16,122 nt of DNA from an uncultured Bacilli bacterium. Lineage in GTDB: Bacteria; Bacillota_I; Bacilli_A; RF39; UBA660. This document shows positions 8,347 to 14,637 of this stretch, piece by piece (position 1 is the stretch's first letter; each line of letters opens with the position of its first letter). The notes below the pieces were generated by a model. It saw nothing but the letters and a program-made list of their open reading frames with translations. It searched no databases and was not told the origin of the DNA. The stretch lies in the NCBI GenBank assembly GCA_947632685.1, contig CANRQD010000017.1, positions 1 through 16,122 of the forward strand, read 5' to 3'. The translations under genes and the position numbers were made by a program.

Positions 8347-8811
8347 TTATGTATTAAGTATATAAATCGTTAAACTAAGAATAGCTGCAAATAAACTTAA
8401 AAGTACATAAGGATTTAAATACTTAGTGCTTTTTTTATCTAATTGATTAGTTTCTTCATAAAGATATAGAGTTGATACAAAGGTACCTAAACAAGAAACA
8501 AATCCTAAAAATAGATTTTTTAATAAAAAGAATACTATAGTAAATGATTGATTAAATAAATAATTTATAAGTAAAGTTCTTTTATATTCATTTGGTATAT
8601 TATTCCACTTGTAATTAATAACGACTTTATATATACTAATGGCAATGCAAATATATGTAATGCTCCATGCTATTGCATAAAATATATTAGGTGGTGCAAA
8701 AAAAGGTAAAGTTATAGTATCATAAAAGCTATAATCAACAGGGATAAGTGCAGTTAGAAACCAAGGTATTAAACATATAAGGAATATTAAAATTTTTTTA
8801 ATAGTAATCAC
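8347..8811 (-). CDS. tspO: TspO/MBR family membrane protein
   Basis: A 154-residue five-helix membrane protein matching the TspO/MBR family (bacterial relatives of the mitochondrial translocator protein, which bind tetrapyrroles and are linked to stress responses). Visible signatures are LPFFAPPNIFYAIAWSITYI, corresponding to the PxxxPPxxxFxxxWxxxY region; INYLFNQSFTIVFF, corresponding to the N-Q-LN-W-FF helix; and a C-terminal LNPYVLLSLFAAILSLTIYILN, matching the PY-W-FA-LN helix with fewer aromatics than usual. The first possible start, GTG 8811-8809, overlaps the last G of the AGAGG ribosome binding site (8815-8811), so initiation may really be at an ATT (8802-8800 fits spacing best). The protein has no internal Met to use instead. 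Its stop lies one base from that of the convergent kinase gene. The ligand is unknown. Confidence 0.82.
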   Translation of the reverse strand: MITIKKILIFLICLIPWFLTALIPVDYSFYDTITLPFFAPPNIFYAIAWSITYICIAISIYKVVINYKWNNIPNEYKRTLLINYLFNQSFTIVFFLLKNLFLGFVSCLGTFVSTLYLYEETNQLDKKSTKYLNPYVLLSLFAAILSLTIYILNT

Positions 8812-8814
8812 CTC

Positions 8815-8843
8815 TTTAAATATTTTATGATTTGATATATAAT
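8815..8843 (+). promoter_or_regulatory. Probable promoter of the rhomboid gene
   Basis: TATAAT (8838-8843) is a perfect -10 box, with TTTAAA (8815-8820) 17 bases upstream as a fair -35 box. This also argues against a TTG start at 8832, which would fall inside the promoter. The divergent tspO promoter must overlap this area but I could not assign it. Confidence 0.55.
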
Positions 8844-8876
8844 ATTATTAGTGTTTTTTTTGAAAGGAAGATTTTT

Positions 8877-10031
8877 ATGGAACCAGGTGGTGTTATGAAT
8901 ATAGAATTAGATGATAAAAATCTAATTGTTATGAAATTACTTCATTATTTTATAACAGAGAAAAATTACAATCCAATAATTCTTCAAGGCGTAGATAATG
9001 AAATTTGGCTTGAAAATATGGATCAAGATTATAAAATTGTTCGTATTGTATCTAATTATATTCACAATAATGAGCAATTTGATTTTGATATGTTTAAAAC
9101 AAAAAGAATTGTTAAGAAAATAAAGAAAAAAACACTATCATTAAATGTTAATACTTTAAGTATATTCTTATCTTTAGGTGATAATGTTAATCTATCTTCT
9201 ACAAAAAATATTGATTGTATAATGGTAAACGAAGAAGATGATTTAAAGAAAAATAATATTATAAAAAATATTTTTCCTGATTTAACTAAAAAATTAAGAT
9301 TTAGTGAAGAAGGAATACAATTATTTGTAAAAATAACTAATGATATAAATAATCATAATAAAACTGATGCAGAAAAAGTTAATGAGGTATTTAAAATAAA
9401 AAAACCTTATATTACTTACTTTTTAGTAGCTATAAATATAATATTTTATTTTATACCACTAATTACAAATAGTTTTGATCAAGTTATAAATAATTTTTGT
9501 ATATATGCACCTTATATTAGAAATGGAGAAATATATAGATTGTTCACTGGTATATTTTTACATGCTAATATTTTGCATTTAGCGTGTAATTGTTATGCAT
9601 TATACTTGTTAGGAATGCAATTAGAAAGTTTTGTTGGAAAAGTTAAATATTTAATAATTTATTTATTTAGTGGTTTAACTGGAGCTTTATTTTCTATGAT
9701 TTTTACTAATGGAGCATCAGTAGGAGCTAGTGGCGCTATTTTTGGTATAATGGGAGCTTTAGTATATTTTGGCTATCATTATAGAGTATATTTAGGTAAT
9801 GTAATAAAAACTCAAATAATACCTATAATTATATTAAATTTAGCAATTGGATTTTTATCAAGTGGTATAGATAATTTTGCTCACATCGGAGGTTTAATTG
9901 GTGGAGCTTTAATTACTATGGGCTTAGGAATTAAATATAAAAGTTCTAATTCTGAAAGAATAAATGGGTTCGTATTAACTTTAATTTTCTTAGTATTTAC
10001 AATATATATGGCATTTATTTATCAAGCATAA
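8877..10031 (+). CDS. gluP: Rhomboid family intramembrane serine protease (YqgP/GluP-like)
   Basis: A 384-residue rhomboid protease cleaving membrane proteins within the bilayer. Residues 1-175 form a soluble domain with EIWLENMDQDYKIVRI, as in the cytoplasmic domain of B. subtilis YqgP. From about 180 there are six or more hydrophobic helices. HANILHLACNCYALYLLG matches the rhomboid HxxxxHxxxN-type segment, Ser285 in VGASGAIFG is the nucleophile, and His336 in NFAHIGGLIGG completes the catalytic dyad. The C-terminal TPR repeats of B. subtilis YqgP are absent: the protein ends soon after the last helix. I chose ATG 8877 (AAAGGAAG at 8863-8870). ATG 8895 with AGGTGG before it is also possible. 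An in-frame TTG at 8832 is unlikely because it overlaps the -10 box. Substrates are unknown. Confidence 0.9.
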   Translation: MEPGGVMNIELDDKNLIVMKLLHYFITEKNYNPIILQGVDNEIWLENMDQDYKIVRIVSNYIHNNEQFDFDMFKTKRIVKKIKKKTLSLNVNTLSIFLSLGDNVNLSSTKNIDCIMVNEEDDLKKNNIIKNIFPDLTKKLRFSEEGIQLFVKITNDINNHNKTDAEKVNEVFKIKKPYITYFLVAINIIFYFIPLITNSFDQVINNFCIYAPYIRNGEIYRLFTGIFLHANILHLACNCYALYLLGMQLESFVGKVKYLIIYLFSGLTGALFSMIFTNGASVGASGAIFGIMGALVYFGYHYRVYLGNVIKTQIIPIIILNLAIGFLSSGIDNFAHIGGLIGGALITMGLGIKYKSSNSERINGFVLTLIFLVFTIYMAFIYQA

Positions 10032-10041
10032 ACTAAAGTAT

Positions 10042-10070
10042 TTGCTAATATTTGTAATAAATGTTAAGAT
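10042..10070 (+). promoter_or_regulatory. Probable promoter of the ireB-ruvX-yrzB-mltG-trmR operon
   Basis: TTGCTA (10042-10047) is followed after 17 bases by TAAGAT (10065-10070), with TG one base upstream (10062-10063) as an extended -10. This would transcribe the operon starting near 10077. No terminator for the preceding rhomboid gene is evident, so readthrough may also contribute. Confidence 0.55.
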
Positions 10071-10097
10071 ATTAATATAGACTAATGAGGTGATAAT

Positions 10098-10349
10098 GTG
10101 AGTATGGAAAATACAAGTTTATTTAAGATAATTGACACTGATGTCTTAGAAACAAAAAGAATCTTACAAGAAGTATATGCAGCTTTAGAAGAAAGAGGTT
10201 ATAATCCAACTAATCAACTAGTAGGTTATTTAATAAGTGGAGATCCAGGTTATATTTCTAGCTATAAAGATGCAAGAAAAAAAATTCAAACAATAGATAG
10301 AACTAAAATATTAGAAGTTCTACTTGAAAATTTTCAGGGTATAAAATGA
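10098..10349 (+). CDS. ireB: IreB/ReoM family regulatory phosphoprotein (YrzL, DUF965)
   Basis: An 83-residue protein of the IreB/ReoM family. In Enterococcus and Listeria these small cytoplasmic proteins are phosphorylated on an N-terminal Thr by a PASTA-domain Ser/Thr kinase and control peptidoglycan synthesis, in Listeria through MurA degradation. The family core is clear: LEERGYNPTNQLVGYLISGD at about 30-49, then PGYI and KDAR. Thr6, in ENTSLF, sits where the phosphorylated Thr of ReoM lies and is the only Thr in the first dozen residues. Translation uses GTG 10098 with GAGG at 10087-10090. An ATG-TGA overlaps it one frame back, and the in-frame ATG at 10104 is too far from the site. ruvX overlaps the stop by four bases (ATGA). 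Position before ruvX matches Bacillus yrzL-yrrK. Confidence 0.93.
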   Translation: MSMENTSLFKIIDTDVLETKRILQEVYAALEERGYNPTNQLVGYLISGDPGYISSYKDARKKIQTIDRTKILEVLLENFQGIK

Positions 10350-10762
10350 AATATTTAGGATTAGATTTAGGTTCAAGAACACTGGGAATATCAATATCAG
10401 ATTCTATCGGTATAGTTGCAACTTCATATAAGACTATTAGACATAATGAAGAGTATGATAAATTAATTATAGAAATTAAAAATATAGTAGCAAAAGAGCA
10501 TATAGAAGCTATAGTATTAGGTTTTCCTAAAAATATGGATAATACTATTGGTGAAAAAGGAAATCTTAGTATAGCTTTCCAAAAACAATTAGAAAATAAG
10601 TTAAAATTACCAGTATATTTAGAAGATGAGAGATTAACTACTCGTCAAGCTGAATCTATACTAATTAAAAATGACACTTCTAGAAAAAAAAGAAAAAAAG
10701 TTATCGATTCATTAGCTGCAACAATAATATTACAATCTTTTTTAGATAAGAAAGGAAAATAA
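10346..10762 (+). CDS. ruvX: RuvX/YqgF family Holliday-junction resolvase-like nuclease
   Basis: A 138-residue RNase H-fold protein of the YqgF/RuvX family, implicated in pre-16S rRNA 5' end processing and resembling Holliday-junction resolvases. Seen: the N-terminal GLDLGSRTLGISISD with Asp7 as the first metal ligand, VLGFPKNMDNTIGEKG, the acidic motif YLEDERLTT, and a C-terminal KKVIDSLAA with Asp121. All are typical, and the length is normal. Its ATG overlaps the TGA of ireB, so translation is coupled. A weak AGGG at 10336-10339 lies just upstream. The essential family members of this type are widely conserved in bacteria. Which activity dominates here cannot be told from sequence. Confidence 0.93.
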   Translation: MKYLGLDLGSRTLGISISDSIGIVATSYKTIRHNEEYDKLIIEIKNIVAKEHIEAIVLGFPKNMDNTIGEKGNLSIAFQKQLENKLKLPVYLEDERLTTRQAESILIKNDTSRKKRKKVIDSLAATIILQSFLDKKGK

Positions 10763-10764
10763 GT

Positions 10765-11058
10765 ATGAAAAAAAATAAATTTGTAATGATAGATGAAAAC
10801 GGAAATGAAGTAGAATATGATGTATTATTTACATTTGAAAGTGAAGAAACAAATAAAAATTATATAGTATATACTGATCAAAGTAAGGATGATAAAGGAA
10901 ATGTACAAGTATATGCATCAATTTATGATCCAGAAAATCCTAATTCAAAATTTGAAAATATAGAAACAGAAAAAGAATGGAAGGTAATTGAAACAATTCT
11001 TGAAACACTTCAAGAAGAAATAAGTAAAAAACAAGATAAAACAAGTAATGAGCAGTAA
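10765..11058 (+). CDS. yrzB: DUF1292 family protein (YrzB-like)
   Basis: A 97-residue acidic cytoplasmic protein of the DUF1292 family, always short and of unknown function, regularly found between ruvX and mltG in Firmicutes. Typical features: an opening FVMIDENGNEVEYDVLFTFE, a YIVYTD strand, then ASIYDPE and a C-terminal EKEWKVIETILETLQEE helix. The start is two bases after the ruvX stop, with AAAGGA at 10751-10756 inside ruvX, so the two are coupled. The stop codon lies in the loop of a hairpin that precedes mltG. Confidence 0.9.
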   Translation: MKKNKFVMIDENGNEVEYDVLFTFESEETNKNYIVYTDQSKDDKGNVQVYASIYDPENPNSKFENIETEKEWKVIETILETLQEEISKKQDKTSNEQ

Positions 11059-11070
11059 GCTCATTATTTG
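11042..11070 (+). other. Intercistronic hairpin spanning the yrzB stop codon
   Basis: The 12-base arms at 11042-11053 (ending TAATGAGC) and 11059-11070 (starting GCTCATTA) pair around a five-base loop AGTAA that contains the yrzB stop (11056-11058). There is one G-U pair. No real T run follows, so a full terminator is unlikely. The mltG ribosome binding site begins five bases downstream, so a role in coupling, attenuation or mRNA processing is possible. Confidence 0.55.
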
Positions 11071-11084
11071 TTATGGAGGTTAGT

Positions 11085-12173
11085 ATGGAAAAGAGAAGAT
11101 TAAAGAAAAAAGTTAAAATTCTATTAATTATTCTAATAAGTCTAGCTGTAGTTTTAATTGCCTCATCAATGAGTTATGTATACTTATCTTCTCCTATAGA
11201 TAAAAATTCAAATGCAATTATTGAAGTTACTATAAAAAGTGGTATGAATAGAAAAGAAATTGCCAATACTTTAAAAGAAAGAGGAGTAATTAGAAGTAAA
11301 TTAATATTTACTATTGTTACAAAAATTAATAATAAAAAGACTTTAAAAGCTGCTACATATCAGTTTCAAAAAAATATGTCTTTAAATGAAATAGTAGATA
11401 TTTTAACAAATGGTAGTACTTATAATCCTGATATTGTAAAAATAACATTTAAAGAAGGAAAAACTATTAAAGATTATGCTTTAGAAATAGCTAATTATAC
11501 TGATAATACTTATGAAGATGTAATCAATACAGTAAGTGATATAAATTATTTAAAAGAACTTATTAATAATTATTGGTTTTTAACTGATGATATTTTAAAT
11601 GATAATTTGTATTTTGGTTTAGAAGGTTATTTATTTCCAGATACTTATGAATTTATAAATAAAAAAGTTGATACTAAAAAAATTATAGAAACTATGTTAA
11701 ATAGAACAGAAAAAGAATTAAATGAATATAAAGGAACTATTGAAACATCAGGAAAATCTGTTCATGAAATATTAACTATGGCTTCAATTATAGAATTAGA
11801 AGGTATCAAAAAAGATGATAGAAAAATGATTGCAGGAGTCTTTAATAATAGATTAGCTAAAAATATGAATTTAGGTAGTGATGTTACAACATATTATGCT
11901 TTACAAATCGAAATGAAAACTGATTTAACATCAGCACAATTTGCAACAATAAATCCTTATAATACTAGAGCGGCTAATATGGGTGGGAAATTACCTGTTG
12001 GTCCAATATGTAATCCTAGCTCAATATCTATAGAAGCAAGTATAAATCCTACTGATAATAATTATTTATTCTTTGTTGCAGATAAAAATGGAAAAATATA
12101 TTATGGAGAAACAGAAAATGATCATAATAAATTAGTAAATGAAATAAAGGAAGCAGGAAATTGGATATGGTAG
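11085..12173 (+). CDS. mltG: Endolytic murein transglycosylase MltG
   Basis: A 362-residue membrane-anchored YceG/MltG protein, which cuts nascent glycan strands and sets where peptidoglycan synthesis ends. A basic start (EKRRLKKKVK) precedes one transmembrane helix at about 10-32, placing the rest outside the cell. A LysM-like domain follows (VTIKSGMNRKEIANTL), then the catalytic domain with GLEGYLFPDTYEF, catalytic Glu237 in MASIIELEG, GVFNNRL, SDVTTYYAL and LPVGPICNPS, all family signatures. Length is normal. I chose ATG 11085 because GGAGG at 11075-11079 lies five bases before it. The upstream in-frame ATG 11073 overlaps that site. trmR overlaps the 3' end. A shared operon with ireB links two wall-synthesis controls. 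Confidence 0.94.
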   Translation: MEKRRLKKKVKILLIILISLAVVLIASSMSYVYLSSPIDKNSNAIIEVTIKSGMNRKEIANTLKERGVIRSKLIFTIVTKINNKKTLKAATYQFQKNMSLNEIVDILTNGSTYNPDIVKITFKEGKTIKDYALEIANYTDNTYEDVINTVSDINYLKELINNYWFLTDDILNDNLYFGLEGYLFPDTYEFINKKVDTKKIIETMLNRTEKELNEYKGTIETSGKSVHEILTMASIIELEGIKKDDRKMIAGVFNNRLAKNMNLGSDVTTYYALQIEMKTDLTSAQFATINPYNTRAANMGGKLPVGPICNPSSISIEASINPTDNNYLFFVADKNGKIYYGETENDHNKLVNEIKEAGNWIW

Positions 12174-12769
12174 ATCATATTTATAATGATGAAATAAAAA
12201 AAATAAAAGAGTATGCAGAAATAAATAATGTTCCTATTATGCAAGATGAAGGAATATTATTTCTAACCTCTATTATAAAAAATAATAATATAAAAAATAT
12301 ATTAGAGGTAGGTACTGCTATAGGTTACTCATCAATTATGATGGCTTTAGTAGCTCCTGATATTAAAATAACCTCTATAGAAAAAGATGAAAGTAGATAT
12401 TTAAAAGCTATAAATAATATTAAAAAATTTAATTTAGAAGATCGAATAACATTAATATTTAAAGATGCCCTTGATGTAAAATTGGATGATAAATTTGATT
12501 TGATTTTTCTAGATGCATCAAAAAGTCAAAACATAAATTTTTTTACTAATTTTAGTAAAAATCTAAATTCAAAAGGTCTAATTATTACTGATAACATGTC
12601 ATTTCATGGTTATGTAGAAAAAACAGAAGATGAAATTAAGAGTCGTAATTTAAGAGGTTTGGTAAGAAAAATAAAACAATATAAAGAATTTTTAGAAAAT
12701 AATGAAAACTATGATACTAAATTTTATGATTATGGTGATGGAATTGCTGTTAGTAAAAGTAAAATATAG
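12167..12769 (+). CDS. trmR: tRNA 5-hydroxyuridine methyltransferase TrmR (O-methyltransferase family 3)
   Basis: A 200-residue SAM-dependent O-methyltransferase of the COG4122 type. In B. subtilis the YrrM protein methylates 5-hydroxyuridine at tRNA position 34 to 5-methoxyuridine. Seen: the SAM-binding NILEVGTAIGYSS (about 43-56), the acidic end of strand two in ITSIEKDE, the metal- and substrate-binding LIFLDASKSQN, and ITDNMSFHG. Start ATG 12167 has AGGA eight bases upstream inside mltG. An in-frame TTG at 12161 is too close to that site. The overlap with mltG is seven bases. The position after mltG is conserved in Bacilli, and genes for the preceding hydroxylation step lie downstream, which supports the tRNA role over a generic catechol-type methyltransferase. 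Confidence 0.88.
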   Translation: MVDHIYNDEIKKIKEYAEINNVPIMQDEGILFLTSIIKNNNIKNILEVGTAIGYSSIMMALVAPDIKITSIEKDESRYLKAINNIKKFNLEDRITLIFKDALDVKLDDKFDLIFLDASKSQNINFFTNFSKNLNSKGLIITDNMSFHGYVEKTEDEIKSRNLRGLVRKIKQYKEFLENNENYDTKFYDYGDGIAVSKSKI

Positions 12770-12771
12770 CT

Positions 12772-12799
12772 AAAAGTCTTTTATTAAAGACTTTTTTTT
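12772..12799 (+). terminator. Strong intrinsic terminator of the mltG-trmR operon
   Basis: AAAAGTCTTT (12772-12781) pairs fully with AAAGACTTTT (12786-12795) around a four-base loop, and a run of eight T (12792-12799) follows. It ends the ireB-to-trmR transcript three bases after the trmR stop. Confidence 0.88.
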
Positions 12800-12807
12800 G
12801 ATATACT
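12799..12807 (+). promoter_or_regulatory. Extended -10 promoter abutting the terminator
   Basis: TG-A-TATACT (12799-12807) starts on the last T of the terminator and matches the extended -10 upstream of the kinase gene. The usual -35 region falls inside the terminator stem (TTTTAT around 12780), so this relies on the extended -10. It would start the two-gene envelope unit. Confidence 0.55.
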
Positions 12808-12834
12808 ATGTATATAAAAGGGATGTTGATTAAA

Positions 12835-13617
12835 ATGGGACATAGTTTTAAATTAAGTAAAAACTTAGATACAAAAAAAAATAAAAAAATAGACTATTCT
12901 TTAATACTAATGATAGTATTTATCTTAATTGCAATAGGTTCAATGATAGTATGTTTTGTATTATTAAATAAACCTGAAAAAGTAGTTTATATAGATAAAA
13001 AAAATCAGAAAAAAGACTATGTATATACAGTAAAGAAGGTAAAGAATGAAACAAGTGATGGATTAAGTGATAAAATACCAAGTATTAATATTGATAATAA
13101 AAATATAGAAAAAATAAATAATAAAATCCTAACTAATTATAATAATACTAAAGATAAAGGTGAATACATTTATAGTTATAATTATAATGTAAATGATAAT
13201 GAACATATTTTATCGTTAAAAGTAGAATATTCTTATATTCCTGAAAACTTTAAAAAAATGGTAACTTTTTATGATACCTATAATATTGATTTATTAACAG
13301 GAAGTGTTATCTCAGATGATGAACTTTTGAAAAGATATGATATTAATAAAAGTAAATTAAATGATTTTATTGAAGCTAAATTTAAAAAATATTATAGTGA
13401 TATTTTAAAAAAGAAATATTATACTAAGGAAGAGTGTAATTATACATGTTTCTTAACAAATAGAGGCTTAACAGATAATTATTTAGCTGGTAGTAGGTTA
13501 TATGTAAAAGATGATTCACTTATATTATATAAATTTTATTTCATAGCTTCTGAATATTATGAAGAAGAATACTTTGGTGATAATCCATATGAAATAGTTG
13601 TAAAAAAAGCAAAATAA
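12835..13617 (+). CDS. Membrane-anchored DUF3298-like extracellular protein
   Basis: About 260 residues. A basic N-terminus (KLSKNLDTKKNKKIDY) is followed by one transmembrane helix, LILMIVFILIAIGSMIVCFV, so the rest should be outside the cell. The outer part resembles the DUF4163/DUF3298 pattern seen in RsiV and PdaC: an IPSINIDNKNIEKINNKI strand-helix start, a central strand with ILSLKVEYSY, and YDTYNIDLLTGSVISDDELL, matching the family's N-D-TG segment. This is a remote resemblance judged by eye. No enzymatic motif is seen. The start is uncertain: in-frame ATGs occur at 12808 (inside the promoter), 12823 and 12835. GGG at 12820-12822 favours 12835, though spacing is long. A strong terminator upstream and a 25-base gap to the NlpC/P60 gene suggest the pair is co-transcribed. 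Confidence 0.7.
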   Translation: MGHSFKLSKNLDTKKNKKIDYSLILMIVFILIAIGSMIVCFVLLNKPEKVVYIDKKNQKKDYVYTVKKVKNETSDGLSDKIPSINIDNKNIEKINNKILTNYNNTKDKGEYIYSYNYNVNDNEHILSLKVEYSYIPENFKKMVTFYDTYNIDLLTGSVISDDELLKRYDINKSKLNDFIEAKFKKYYSDILKKKYYTKEECNYTCFLTNRGLTDNYLAGSRLYVKDDSLILYKFYFIASEYYEEEYFGDNPYEIVVKKAK

Positions 13618-13642
13618 AAGTATTATAAAATGTGGTGATAAA

Positions 13643-14578
13643 ATGAAATATATTCAAATATTAGATAGTGTCGTGTGTAGTAGTGATATAGATAGTTGTT
13701 GTAGTGATTATGGTATTGCACAATATATTTATGCTTTAAAGCAAGTAATGGAAATAATTCACTTTGTAGTACCTATAATTTTAATAATAATGATAGCTGT
13801 ACAACTTATCAAAATGTTATCTTCACCAGATGATCCACAAGGTAAAAAAATGAAATCATTAATTAATAAAATTATTGCAACAGTATTAATATTTTTTATA
13901 CCTTATATAGTAGATTTATTTGTATCGCTAATTCCTAATTCATTTTCAGTTGCAAGTTGTTGGCAATCTGCTGATGATATAGTTACTGTGATGAATGAAT
14001 ATGAATTTGAAGAATTAGAGAATGAAGATCCATATGAGGATTCAAGAAAAAAAGTAAATGATGAATATGAAACATTTGGGGTAAGTGAACAAAATCAAGA
14101 TTCAACTACAAATAATAATTCAAATAAAAATAATAAAAAAGATAATGATAATAATAATGCAGATATAGGTAATCCTGAAGGAACAGATAACGCATCTAAA
14201 AATGTAAAAAAGATGAGAAAAAAAGTAGTAAATTATGCTTTAAAATTTAAAGGCAATCCATATGTATGGGGAGGAAATAGTTTAACAAATGGTGTAGATT
14301 GTAGTGGTTTTGTTCAACAAGTATATGCAAAATTTGGATATAGTTTAGAAAGAAAATCAACAATACAAGCAGAAAAAAATGGAAAGAAAGTATCTACAAA
14401 GAATTTACAACCAGCTGATTTGATATTTTATGCAGGATCAAATGGAGTAGTTAATCATGTAGCTTTATATATAGGAAATAATCAAATTATACATGCATCA
14501 AATCCAAAAGAAGGAATAAAAATTAGTACCTATAATTATAGAACACCAGTAGTAGTTCGTAGAATAATTACTAAATAG
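13643..14578 (+). CDS. NlpC/P60 peptidoglycan hydrolase with N-terminal two-helix membrane module
   Basis: 311 residues in three parts. Residues 1-110 are a membrane module: a Cys-rich start (Cys12, Cys19, Cys20), helix one at about 35-57, a short basic loop SPDDPQGKKMK, helix two at about 73-97, then Cys106. This layout recalls VirB2/TrbC-type small membrane proteins, although the resemblance is only topological. Residues 110-190 are an acidic then Asn/Lys-rich flexible linker. Residues 190-311 are an NlpC/P60 domain that cleaves peptide stems of peptidoglycan: NPYVWGGNSL, Cys220 in GVDCSGFV, His272 in NHVALYIG and His284 in IIHAS form the expected Cys-His-His triad. No ordinary signal peptide or SH3 wall-binding domain is present. 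GGTGAT at 13634-13639 supports the ATG. Confidence 0.88.
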   Translation: MKYIQILDSVVCSSDIDSCCSDYGIAQYIYALKQVMEIIHFVVPIILIIMIAVQLIKMLSSPDDPQGKKMKSLINKIIATVLIFFIPYIVDLFVSLIPNSFSVASCWQSADDIVTVMNEYEFEELENEDPYEDSRKKVNDEYETFGVSEQNQDSTTNNNSNKNNKKDNDNNNADIGNPEGTDNASKNVKKMRKKVVNYALKFKGNPYVWGGNSLTNGVDCSGFVQQVYAKFGYSLERKSTIQAEKNGKKVSTKNLQPADLIFYAGSNGVVNHVALYIGNNQIIHASNPKEGIKISTYNYRTPVVVRRIITK

Positions 14579-14604
14579 AAAAGTTATATTGCTTTTCTTT
14601 TTTT
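14577..14604 (+). terminator. Intrinsic terminator after the NlpC/P60 gene
   Basis: AGAAAAGT (14577-14584) pairs with GCTTTTCT (14591-14598), with one G-T pair, around a six-base loop, and a seven-T run follows (14598-14604). The left arm starts inside the stop codon. It closes the two-gene envelope unit. Confidence 0.75.
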
Positions 14605-14616
14605 CTTTATTATTAT
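14589..14616 (+). promoter_or_regulatory. Possible promoter of the trhP genes
   Basis: TTGCTT (14589-14594) and TATTAT (14611-14616) are 16 bases apart. TATAAT at 14616-14621 is an alternative -10 with only a poor -35. The -35 overlaps the preceding terminator, so the call is tentative, but the trhP genes need a promoter after it. Confidence 0.35.
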
Positions 14617-14637
14617 ATAATAAATTCGAGGTGTATT

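Noticed and set aside
8337..8348. 12-base palindrome AATTTATAAATT across the two convergent stop codons, considered as a bidirectional terminator
   Set aside because: All A-T, no loop and no T run, and it is expected by chance. I see no convincing terminator for the kinase or tspO.
8832..8876. N-terminal extension of the rhomboid from a TTG at 8832
   Set aside because: The TTG overlaps the -10 region and has no ribosome binding site, whereas ATG 8877 has AAAGGAAG at good spacing.
3992..10349. Mycoplasma genetic code with TGA as Trp
   Set aside because: rluD and ireB end at TGA in the expected places, and Trp residues in all proteins are encoded by TGG.
13643..13960. A conjugative element or type IV secretion locus suggested by the two-helix module
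   Set aside because: No VirB4, VirD4, relaxase, integrase or repeat is present, and the flanking genes are conserved core genes.
14106..14180. Repeat-like AAT/AAA-rich tract in the NlpC/P60 gene
   Set aside because: It encodes the flexible Asn/Lys/Asp linker in frame and has no regular repeat unit.
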